From Phycisphaerales bacterium (GTDB lineage Bacteria > Planctomycetota > Phycisphaerae > UBA1845 > Fen-1342), in NCBI GenBank assembly GCA_016710275.1, contig JADJXS010000001.1, positions 496,001 through 560,000 of the forward strand: a stretch of 64,000 nt of DNA, written 5' to 3'. Made by a program: the position numbers and the translations under genes. Numbering within the stretch: position 1 is the first letter of the stretch; every line of letters begins with the position of its first letter. The notes beneath the pieces are model-generated. The model saw only the letters and a program-made list of their open reading frames with translations. It did no database searches and was not told the DNA's origin. Below are positions 57,803 through 64,000 of this stretch, in pieces.

Positions 57803-57921
57803 GAATTCCTCTATGCGGCATAACGGAGCGTTCGCCCGCCGATTGCAGGCTTTCTACACCGATTGCGGTTGCGCTTCCCGGAGCTTGCAATTATAGGACT
57901 ATGAATCGATTTCGGGCGGTG

Positions 57922-58944
57922 TCAGGGTAGCGCGCCGGCGTCGGAGCCGACGGCGGTGCGGAGCAGCTCGTTCCAGCGGTTGAACTCGTCGCGGACTTCT
58001 TCGCGGCGGCCGCGTTTCATGCCGTTGGCGACGTTGGGGCCGGTAGGGGCGTCGAGCAGTTCGCGCACGGCGCGGTCGGCGTCCTCGATCACGTTTTCGG
58101 CGGCGTCGCGGGCGGCCACGAGCATCGGGGCGGCGTCGTCCTTGACGTCGATGAGCGGGCGCGGGCCGCTGATGTAGTGCGTCGCCGCGTGTCGGAGCAG
58201 CCGGGCGGAAGCGAGGGCCGCCTTCTTGCGGCCGGCGTCGTCGAGGTGAGTGCGAACGGCGAGCAAGGCCCGCAGGCCGGCGGGGTCGGCGGAATCCCAC
58301 AGCGGCGAGCCGGCTTCGAGCCGCGCTGCGCGGGCTTCGATGATGTCGGCCAGGGCTTCGGCCAGTGCCCGCGGCTCGGCCGGGGGTGTGCCGGCGTCGG
58401 AATAGTCGAGTGCCAGGTAGATGGCCTTGAGGGCGCCCTGCGATGCTTCGGTCCGGCCGGCGCGGCGGAGTGCCGCGACGGCGCTTGTGAAGGGCGGGCC
58501 GCCGGGAGCGAGTTTCGCGCGGAGGGAGCGCAGGCCGGCGGCGGCGGCGGCGCGAGCGCCGGGGTCGGGGTGGGCGAGGGCGTCGGTGAGGATGGGGACG
58601 ATCTCGGCGGTGGCGGTTTCGCCGACGACGGCGGCGGCGGCCAGCAGGCGGGCGGCGGCCGGGCCGCGCGTTTCGGTCAGCCGCGCGCGGGTCTGTTCGA
58701 GGAGGATTTGTGCGTAGAGGGTGCGGAAGGCGTCGGGGCCGGTGAATTCGGTGCGGAGCTCGAGGGCGGCCTGTCCGGCGGTTGCGCCGCCGGTTGCGAT
58801 GGTCTGGACGCGGCCCTGAATCCAGGTGGCGAGCCGGTCGCGGTCGGGGGTGGTGCGAAGCTCGTCGAGCGGGTTTTGTGCGAGTGCGGTGGTGGTGAGA
58901 AGGAGGGCGACGAGTGCGGCGGTGATTGGCCGTTGGTGGTGCAT
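57922..58944 (-). CDS. Exported HEAT-like repeat protein, 340 aa
   Basis: ATG at 58944, with AGGA upstream, opens a signal peptide (ITAALVALLLTTTALAQ). The mature protein is almost all helical, with HEAT-like pairs around residues 115-165 (IVPILTDALAHPDPGARAAA, AGLRSLRAKLAPGG). The rest is Ala/Arg-rich helices without enzymatic motifs. No specific family. It stands alone: 119 bp separates it from the sigma operon, and a hairpin array lies upstream. Confidence 0.75.
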   Translation of the reverse strand: MHHQRPITAALVALLLTTTALAQNPLDELRTTPDRDRLATWIQGRVQTIATGGATAGQAALELRTEFTGPDAFRTLYAQILLEQTRARLTETRGPAAARLLAAAAVVGETATAEIVPILTDALAHPDPGARAAAAAGLRSLRAKLAPGGPPFTSAVAALRRAGRTEASQGALKAIYLALDYSDAGTPPAEPRALAEALADIIEARAARLEAGSPLWDSADPAGLRALLAVRTHLDDAGRKKAALASARLLRHAATHYISGPRPLIDVKDDAAPMLVAARDAAENVIEDADRAVRELLDAPTGPNVANGMKRGRREEVRDEFNRWNELLRTAVGSDAGALP

Positions 58945-59145
58945 GTGTGCGGTCCTGCTATGGCTCGAAACGCGGCCGCACGGCGAAAAGGGGATCGCCG
59001 GGCGCGACAGCGCGTCGCGGGGGGCATTGTAGCGAATCCGCGGCTGGGGGCGGGGGGGGCAGGGGGGTGGAGGTTCGTGGCGGATGGGGGGCTGTGAGTT
59101 GTCGGGGGGATGGGTGCGGGGGGTGAGGGTCGTGGCGGCGATCGC

Positions 59146-59410
59146 GCGCCCTACGGGCGAAGACATGCCGACGCAAGGCCGTCGGCTTGGCACCCGAAAC
59201 TTGGCGACACCCGACAAGTAGCATCGGACTTCTGCCCGATGCAGTGCACCGCCCGGAAGGGCGGTGCCACGATGTGCCCTACGGGCGAAGACATGCCGAC
59301 GCAAGGCCGTCGGCTTGGCACCCGAAACTTGGCGACACCCGACAAGTAGCATCGGGCTTCTGCCCGATGCACTGCACCGCCCGGAAGGGCGGTGGCACGA
59401 CGCGCTGCAT
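59146..59410 (+). repeat. Tandem composite hairpin unit (B-C1-C2 twice)
   Basis: Two copies of a ~128-bp compound unit start near 59161 and 59289. Each has a B variant (CATGCCGACGCAAGGCCGTC, then GGCTTGGCACCC), the spacer GAAACTTGGCGACACCCGAC, C1 (loop TTCT) and C2 (loop GGAA). A decayed A start (GCATGCCCGGC) follows at 59407. The same GAAACTTGGCGACACCCGA spacer is found at 45945-45965, showing that whole blocks, not just hairpins, are copied. Confidence 0.88.
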
Positions 59411-59455
59411 GCCCGGCAGGTGGGTGGGCTGTGTCGGCGGTGAAGATCGGCAGGC

Positions 59456-59992
59456 TCAGGGCGTTCGCGGCGGGCGATTTTTCTGATAGGGCGTCAGGAT
59501 TGCCTTCAGCCGGGCGTATTCGGCTTCCCGGATGTCGTAGAGCACCTCGCCCGCCGGTCCGCAACACTTCGCCTCGCTACAGCCCAGACAGACGAGCATG
59601 CGAACGGCGACGCCGTCCGCGCTGCGCCACTCCACGCAGTAGTCGGGATGAAATCCGCCGCACTTCTTCAAGCGGTCGCCGCTGACGGCGGAGAAGGTGC
59701 CGCTCGCGCAGGCGATGTCGCGCAGCGCCCGGTCGTCCGTCACGTCGAGCGGTAGCGTCTCCTCGTAGAAGGGAAATCCGTGGAGCATCACCGTGGCCCG
59801 CGACGCAAGCTCCTCCTCCAGCGCTCGCTCCTCGAAAAACTGGTGCGGCAGGCCTTCGTACAGGACGACGGCGGCGGCGCTGCGGACGCCGGTGACGAAA
59901 GAGGCCGGCGGGCCGGCCTGACAGCCGGCCCTCAGGAGAACACCTGCACCGATCACCATGCCGATCGCGACGAGGATGGCGAACCGCCGCAT
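59456..59992 (-). CDS. Small exported Cys-containing protein, 178 aa
   Basis: An N-terminal hydrophobic segment (FAILVAIGMVIGAGVLLRAG) is followed at once by Cys, as in a lipoprotein, though the residues before it (LLRAGC) fit the lipobox poorly. The mature part has a cluster of cysteines (DIACASG, KKCGGFHPDYCVEW, VCLGCSEAKCCG) that could bind metal or form disulfides. No family recognised. ATG at 59992 with a purine-rich leader. It lies between two hairpin arrays. Confidence 0.68.
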   Translation of the reverse strand: MRRFAILVAIGMVIGAGVLLRAGCQAGPPASFVTGVRSAAAVVLYEGLPHQFFEERALEEELASRATVMLHGFPFYEETLPLDVTDDRALRDIACASGTFSAVSGDRLKKCGGFHPDYCVEWRSADGVAVRMLVCLGCSEAKCCGPAGEVLYDIREAEYARLKAILTPYQKNRPPRTP

Positions 59993-60141
59993 GATCTCTC
60001 TCTCTTGTGCCCACGGAAGACTGCTTGCGCGAGCCGCGGTAGGCGGATTCTATCGCTGCGATCGGCACGGGGCACGGCGCAAAGCGACCCCTGGCAGTCG
60101 TCGGACACGCGGCGATCAGAGTGGGTGGATCGCGTTTGGGT

Positions 60142-60334
60142 CCAGGGCCTGAAGGCCCTGGCAACGATCGTGCGCCCTGACGGGCGGAGCGCATGCTTAC
60201 GCTGAGTACAGCGAAAGCATGCCACCCGACAAGTAGCATCGGGCTTCCGCCCGATGCACTGCACCGCCCGGAAGGGCGGTGCCACGATGCGCCCTGACGG
60301 GCGAAGAGCATGCCGACGCAAAGCCGTCGGCATG
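60142..60334 (+). repeat. Complete hairpin mosaic D-A-C1-C2-B
   Basis: The cleanest full set of modules in the window: D 60142-60161, a CGCCCTGACGGGCG hairpin, A 60191-60222 with tail CCACCCGAC, C1 60237-60258 (loop TTCC), C2 60262-60283 (loop GGAA), a second CGCCCTGACGGGCG hairpin, and B 60309-60334. All stems are perfect. It lies upstream of the 59456-59992 gene. Confidence 0.92.
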
Positions 60335-60831
60335 GCATCTATGAAGCGAACGGTGTCAAGGGGCGGCTGCGGTTCTGTTTGGAAGATTCTTCCGTCAGGC
60401 CCGTCGCCGTCGGCGTCGGTCGATCTGTCCCATCTCAGCCGGCGTCGCGACGTTGGGGCTGACTCTCTTCCGCACAGGCCCGAGCTCGAGGCCGAGGGAG
60501 GGCCTCCCTCGGAGATGTTGACGAGCGGGGCGGCGTGACGCGTGACGCTCAGGCATCTATTCGAGATCATCCGCCGGAGCGGACGTCTCATGAAAAATAC
60601 AAGACGGACGCCGCCATTCACCCTGCCGAGCGCGCGATTGGGAACGCGCTCCCTGCCATGCCGCGGGGTCGTCCGCCGGTTCGTCACGTCGCCGCTCCTC
60701 CACACCAGCGGCTTCGCTTTCGTTTCGTTCCGTGCATCCGCGCTACGCACGCAGACGCGTTTCGCTTCAATTCTGGTCGTTCGGTCGCTCCGCCAGGCCG
60801 CGGCTGCGGCCCGATCCGCAGCACGGTGAAG
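60335..60831. other. No confident gene; region beside IS110 element
   Basis: About 500 bp between the hairpin mosaic and the transposase stop. Overlapping open frames exist on both strands, but none has a ribosome site or a recognisable domain, so none is called. Part of it is probably the downstream end of the IS110 element, whose exact border I cannot fix. Confidence 0.4.
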
Positions 60832-61875
60832 TCAGGCGACCGCCGGAGTCGCCGGTGTCGCCGGCGGCCGTTCTTGGTACGGCCGTCCGCTGCGGATGAC
60901 GGCCAGCATCAGACACAGCAGCCTCCGCGCGATGGCGGTAATGGCCTTCTTCTTTCCGCGCGCAGGGCCAGCCGCTCGAAGGTCAGTCGCCAGGGCGACG
61001 AGCCGCCGCACCAGTTGCCAGGCGGCCTGGTGCAGCACCCAGCCGCAGAATCGGCGAGCCGCTGTGCGTGATGCCCAGGTCGTGGCGCTTGCCGGCCGAC
61101 TCGCGCTGTCCGGCGCCAGGCCGACGTAACTGGTCAGCTTCTTCTGCGAGCCGAAACGCTCCGGCCCGGCGACCTCCGCCAGGAACGTCTCGCGCGTCAC
61201 CGGTCCGACGGCCGGAATCGAATTCAGCAGCGCACGGTGGCCCGCTTCGGCGGCCGGCGCTGTGCGGGCGAAGGCCGCCAGCTGCCGATCGACAGCCTTC
61301 AGCTCGTCGCGATACAACTTCAACTCGCGCAGCAGGCGCTGCACGAGCCAGCGATCGACGGGGTCGAGCTTCAGCCCGCGCAGGTACTTCAGGCCCTCGC
61401 TCGTGAACAGTTCCTTGCGGTCCGCGTTGTACTCGGCCGCCACGTGCCGGATGCGGTTCTTGATCGACGTCTGCCGCGCCCGCACGTACACCCGCCGCCG
61501 CACCAGCTTGCGGTGCGCTCGCTGCCGCGGCGTCGGTCGGTGCGCCGGCGGAATCATGTCCAGCGCCAGGAACTCCGCCAGCACGCGGGCGTCCACCTTG
61601 TCGCTCTTGCGCGTGCTCTCGGCGATGATCCGCATTTTGCGTGGATGAGCGAGCAGCACACGCCCAGCCAGCGGCTCGACCAGCTTCACGAACCATTCGT
61701 AGCTGGCGGTCGCTTCGAGCACCAGGTCGAATGAGCCGAGCGCCTTCAACCAGGCCGCCAGCTTGTTCGACTCGGCATGGGTGAAACGGGCCGATGTGAG
61801 CACTTGCCGCGCTTGGTTCACAACGCAGACCACGATACGCTGCTTGTGGAGGTCGACGCCGACGAACTTCTTCAC
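60832..61875 (-). CDS. IS110-family transposase, probably inactive
   Basis: A 347-aa transposase. GTG at 61875 follows AGGAG at six bases. The DEDD domain is intact: KKFVGVDLHKQRIVV (D), LVLEATASYEW (E), ESTRKSDKVDARVLAEFLAL (D, D). The Tnp_20 part has LNSIPAVGPVTRETFLAEVA and KKLTSYVGLAP. Immediately after, the expected ESAGKRHDLGITHSGSPILR is present only in another frame. One base appears lost near 61110 and one gained near 61042, after which WVLHQAAWQLV is back in frame. The motif holding the catalytic Ser is thus replaced by unrelated residues (DSASRPASATTW). Either the copy is dead or the assembly has two errors. Known IS110 enzymes work with a bridge RNA. Confidence 0.9.
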   Translation of the reverse strand: MKKFVGVDLHKQRIVVCVVNQARQVLTSARFTHAESNKLAAWLKALGSFDLVLEATASYEWFVKLVEPLAGRVLLAHPRKMRIIAESTRKSDKVDARVLAEFLALDMIPPAHRPTPRQRAHRKLVRRRVYVRARQTSIKNRIRHVAAEYNADRKELFTSEGLKYLRGLKLDPVDRWLVQRLLRELKLYRDELKAVDRQLAAFARTAPAAEAGHRALLNSIPAVGPVTRETFLAEVAGPERFGSQKKLTSYVGLAPDSASRPASATTWASRTAARRFCGWVLHQAAWQLVRRLVALATDLRAAGPARGKKKAITAIARRLLCLMLAVIRSGRPYQERPPATPATPAVA

Positions 61876-62036
61876 GGTCTTCTCCTGTGTGGAAGCCAAC
61901 GATTCGACTCAAACACGAAACGCTGGTTTACCACGAGTTCAGGAACCGTGCAGCCGCCGGCCCGACCTCCGCTTCATAGTTTCACCCAAAACGTTCGGCT
62001 TGGCACCCGGCCGGCGGCAATGGTCCGCAGTGGCCG
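61876..62036 (-). other. Non-coding leader of IS110; possible bridge-RNA region
   Basis: The 160 bp upstream of the transposase start holds no gene. In IS110-type elements the non-coding end next to the transposase encodes the bridge RNA that names donor and target. This stretch is the natural place for it here, but I see no clear pairing loops, and the element border is not defined. It also contains GGCTTGGCACCCGGCCGGC, like the tail of the B variants. Confidence 0.35.
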
Positions 62037-62594
62037 TCAGGTTGCGGCCTTTTGTTTGGGGGTTGATTTCGCTACGCGAAGCGCCGCGTCCCGCACCGCC
62101 CGACGCCTCTTGGCGGGTGGGCAGATTGCCGATTCGATCAGGGCATGGGCAATCAGCGGCACGAGCGATCCGACCCCAAACGCCACGAATATCCAAAGCG
62201 GAATACGAGAGTCTAGAAATATGGGTGACATGAGACGAAACGAAGTTTCGGGGGCCGCCCGGGCGAATAACGCGAAGCCAATGAACGCGGCCGGGAGCCC
62301 GAAACTCGAAGTGAGAGAGAGGACCAGCAGAGTTCGCGAGAGGCGACGCAGCCTGTGTCGGCGTGGCAGGCGTTGTCGGGCGTAGGTCTCAACGATCAGA
62401 TGGCCGCGCGAGAAGCCGTGGCCGCACTCGGGACATGGCCCGTCCGGTAGCCCGTGAAGCGCGTAGCTGCAGTGCAGGCACCTGACGGGATAATCCGCCT
62501 CCGGAAAGCCGGACGGATCGACCGCTGTGCCGAAAGGGATGAGGTCGTACCACCACACGAGAAATTGTCGCACTCTGCGCTGCATTCCCTCCAT
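62037..62594 (-). CDS. Zinc-ribbon membrane protein, 185 aa
   Basis: Residues ~35-65 hold a zinc ribbon, CLHCSYALHGLPDGPCPECG, a form common in planctomycete membrane proteins. Two membrane spans follow (LLVLSLTSSFGLPAAFIGFA and IPLWIFVAFGVGSLVPLIAH). An Arg/Lys-rich tail ends the protein. The start is uncertain: ATG at 62594 is chosen, with in-frame ATGs at 62630 and 62585 possible. Function unknown; the ribbon may bind another protein or nucleic acid. Confidence 0.72.
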   Translation of the reverse strand: MEGMQRRVRQFLVWWYDLIPFGTAVDPSGFPEADYPVRCLHCSYALHGLPDGPCPECGHGFSRGHLIVETYARQRLPRRHRLRRLSRTLLVLSLTSSFGLPAAFIGFALFARAAPETSFRLMSPIFLDSRIPLWIFVAFGVGSLVPLIAHALIESAICPPAKRRRAVRDAALRVAKSTPKQKAAT

Positions 62595-62765
62595 TCTATC
62601 CAGTGCCGCGTGGAGACAGTCAGCAGGCATTCGGGGGCGAACACGGGGGGCGGAAGAAAAGAGGCACGGCGTGATCCCAGCGACGTCACGCCGTGCCGAC
62701 CCGGCTCGGGCGCTCCGGAGGAGGGCGGAGCGGTCCCGGGCCGAGAGTTCGCAGACTGCATCAGT

Positions 62766-62845
62766 CCAGGGCCTGAAAGCCCTGGCAATGATCGTGCGCC
62801 CTACGGGCGGAGCGCATGCTTACGCTGAGTACAGCGAAAGCATGC
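62766..62845 (+). repeat. Hairpins D and A with CGCCC spacer
   Basis: D at 62766-62785 carries one mismatch (CCAGGGCC-TGAA-AGCCCTGG). After AATGATCGTG comes a CGCCC-TAC-GGGCG hairpin, then a perfect A at 62814-62845 with tail CCACCCTC. The gap to the next gene also contains a short CCAACTGCCAACAA-type direct repeat near 62885-62930. Confidence 0.88.
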
Positions 62846-62965
62846 CACCCTCGGGCCGTCAAGGCACCCAAGGCGCGTGGCACCGGCCAACTGCCAACAA
62901 CCAACTGCCAACAATCAAGTGCCAACTGCCACCCGCAAACCGGCGGGTGGGGGTGCGCACGGACT

Positions 62966-63331
62966 TCAGCTTCCCCGGGCCTTGAACGCCTGATACGCCA
63001 CGCACTGGTCCGGATCCCCGCAGCAGACATCCCGGATGTGCTCAAAGAACACCTCGCGCGGCAGGTTCACGTCCTTGCGGAGCGAACAGCGCAGCGCGAT
63101 GCGCGGCTTGGTCGTGCCCTTGCCCGTCAGCAGGGAGCGCAGGTAGACCTGCCCCTTGCCGGCCGGGCACTTCATTTCGCGGTCCATCCGCTGTTGCAGG
63201 ACGGTCAGGTTGCCGGAGGTCTCCTCCGGCGCCAGCGGCGGGCCGAAGGCGTCGGCGACCGTGCGCGGGGCGCCGGCCGCCCTCCCGGACGGGGCCGGTG
63301 GATCCGGCGCTTTCTTCATGAACCCGAACAT
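62966..63331 (-). CDS. Hypothetical protein, 121 aa
   Basis: ATG at 63331 is fixed by GGAGATCACC directly before it. The N-terminus is Pro/Ala-rich (KKAPDPPAPSGRAAGAPRTV); the C-terminal ~80 residues are a compact mixed domain with cysteines (DREMKCPAGKGQVYLRSLL, RIALRCSLRK, IRDVCCGDPDQCVAYQAF). The Cys pattern (C, C, CC, C) suggests a metal site or a small cofactor-binding fold, but no family is recognised. It is isolated from its neighbours. Confidence 0.68.
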   Translation of the reverse strand: MFGFMKKAPDPPAPSGRAAGAPRTVADAFGPPLAPEETSGNLTVLQQRMDREMKCPAGKGQVYLRSLLTGKGTTKPRIALRCSLRKDVNLPREVFFEHIRDVCCGDPDQCVAYQAFKARGS

Positions 63332-63765
63332 GGTGATCTCCAATCGACGCGGAACAAGGACGGGCGAATAAGCGCCCGAATAAGGACAAGTCGCCACGGC
63401 GGACAATCAGCATCCGCCGTGGCATCGGAGCGCGCAGACGGTCCGACCACTGCGTGGTGAGCGGCCAAGCGCAGCGCGAAACCGCCGGCGGGGCGCACAC
63501 ATCCCAGCGCGCGGCCCCAACGTCCGCGCGCGGCGAGAGCGGCCGCGCTAGCGCGTCAAATCGCTATATGGGTAGATGTCGTGGCGGGCGGGTCTGAATC
63601 GGATGAAAGCGGATAACTGTCAGAAAAATCCGAATAAGACTATGAGAGCAATCGATATAGATGATCGACGCCGCTCGCCTGTTCTGATACTACCCCGTCC
63701 CACGTAAGAATCAAACCGGTTTTTCAGGGCCACAGGCGGGATTGTGGTCCCTGGCCGGAGGGCGC
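63332..63765. other. Intergenic stretch, no gene found
   Basis: No convincing frame on either strand. The stretch 63560-63715 is visibly lower in G+C than its surroundings. A 7-9 bp inverted repeat (GGGCCACAG ... TTGTGGTCCC) at 63727-63752 lies just past the galE stop but lacks a T-run in either direction. Confidence 0.4.
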
Positions 63766-64000
63766 TCAACGAACGTCCGGATAACCGTGGGGGTGGGTGG
63801 AGTGCCAGCGCCAAGCGGAGCCGACGACTTCGCGGAGGTCGGTCCATTTCGGCGACCAGCCCAAGCGCTGCCGAACGCGGGTCGGGTCGGCATAGAGGGC
63901 CGGGGGGTCTCCGGGGCGGCGGGCGACGATTCGGGCGGGGATTTCGTGACCGGTTACGGAGCGGGCGGCTTCGATTACGGCCTGGACGGTGTGGCCGATG
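63766..64000 (-). CDS. galE: UDP-glucose 4-epimerase, C-terminal part
   Basis: The frame enters from the window edge and ends at TGA 63768-63766. The visible 78 residues read like the end of GalE: GHTVQAVIEAARSVTGHEIP, IVARRPGDPPALYADPTRVR and LGWSPKWTDLREVV, where RRPGDPP-LYADP and LGW-P are hallmarks of the family. GalE interconverts UDP-glucose and UDP-galactose using bound NAD. galK of the same pathway is at 48.3-49.4 kb. No start codon is in the window. Confidence 0.9.
   Translation of the reverse strand, partial: IGHTVQAVIEAARSVTGHEIPARIVARRPGDPPALYADPTRVRQRLGWSPKWTDLREVVGSAWRWHSTHPHGYPDVR

Noticed and set aside
60535..60831. Small plus-strand genes beside the second IS110
   Set aside because: Frames overlap in three phases without ribosome sites or domains; probably element end and shadow frames.
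63620..63847. Minus-strand 75-aa open frame near the galE end
   Set aside because: It overlaps the real galE frame out of phase and has no recognisable content.

Overview
The window reads as G+C-rich chromosomal DNA of a planctomycete, most likely of the Phycisphaerae or a relative (inference). The grounds are: three secreted proteins ending in the EF-hand 'dockerin-like' tail with GDMNCDG and NNFDID motifs; a PEP-CTERM protein; a very large Ser/Thr kinase fused to WD40 repeats; a CxxC-YxLxGL-CPECG zinc-ribbon membrane protein; a DUF2934 protein; and a bacterial topoisomerase VI B subunit. I saw no rRNA, tRNA or CRISPR array.

Layout. 1-1.6 kb: two coiled-coil proteins. 2-4 kb: small membrane protein and a wrecked IS110-type transposase. 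4.4-12.2 kb: kinase-WD40, topoisomerase VI B, DnaK. 13-14.7 kb: SecG and RuvB. 15.8-24.5 kb, minus strand: flagellin, an MFS transporter, HtpX, HutH and a large exported protein whose stop overlaps the hutH start. 24.6-26.6 kb: a LOG-type protein and a secreted pyroglutamyl-peptidase-like protein. 27.5-31 kb: REC-GGDEF-HD-GYP regulator, PanB, BirA. 31-38 kb, minus strand: prolyl oligopeptidase, Dxr, RseP and an exported protein, closely packed. 38-43 kb: GT2, DUF2934, PEP-CTERM and a GT-C/TPR membrane protein. 43.6-45.3 kb: an inserted nuclease gene with an IS5 remnant, flanked by 0.67-kb direct repeats of the TPR gene 3' end. 46-55 kb: sialate O-acetylesterase, GalK, a TPR-like membrane protein, a GH15-like secreted glycosidase and a Cys-rich secreted protein. 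55.6-59 kb: ECF sigma factor operon and a HEAT-like protein. 59-64 kb: small proteins, a second IS110 element and the C-terminus of GalE.

The most striking feature is a dispersed system of short perfect hairpins. I recognise four main modules (called A, B, C1/C2 and D here), arranged as mosaics between genes at about a dozen loci. Their stems change in compensated pairs while the loops stay fixed. The downstream tails (TGGCACCC, TGCCACGA, TGGCAACGATCG) are conserved, and all but one locus point the same way on the + strand whatever the gene direction. Other intergenic spaces hold tandem arrays of different hairpins (101-bp, 76-bp and ~140-bp units). The second candidate for something new is the lone PD-(D/E)xK nuclease gene inserted at 43.75-45.1 kb, which looks like a horizontally acquired defence-type gene.
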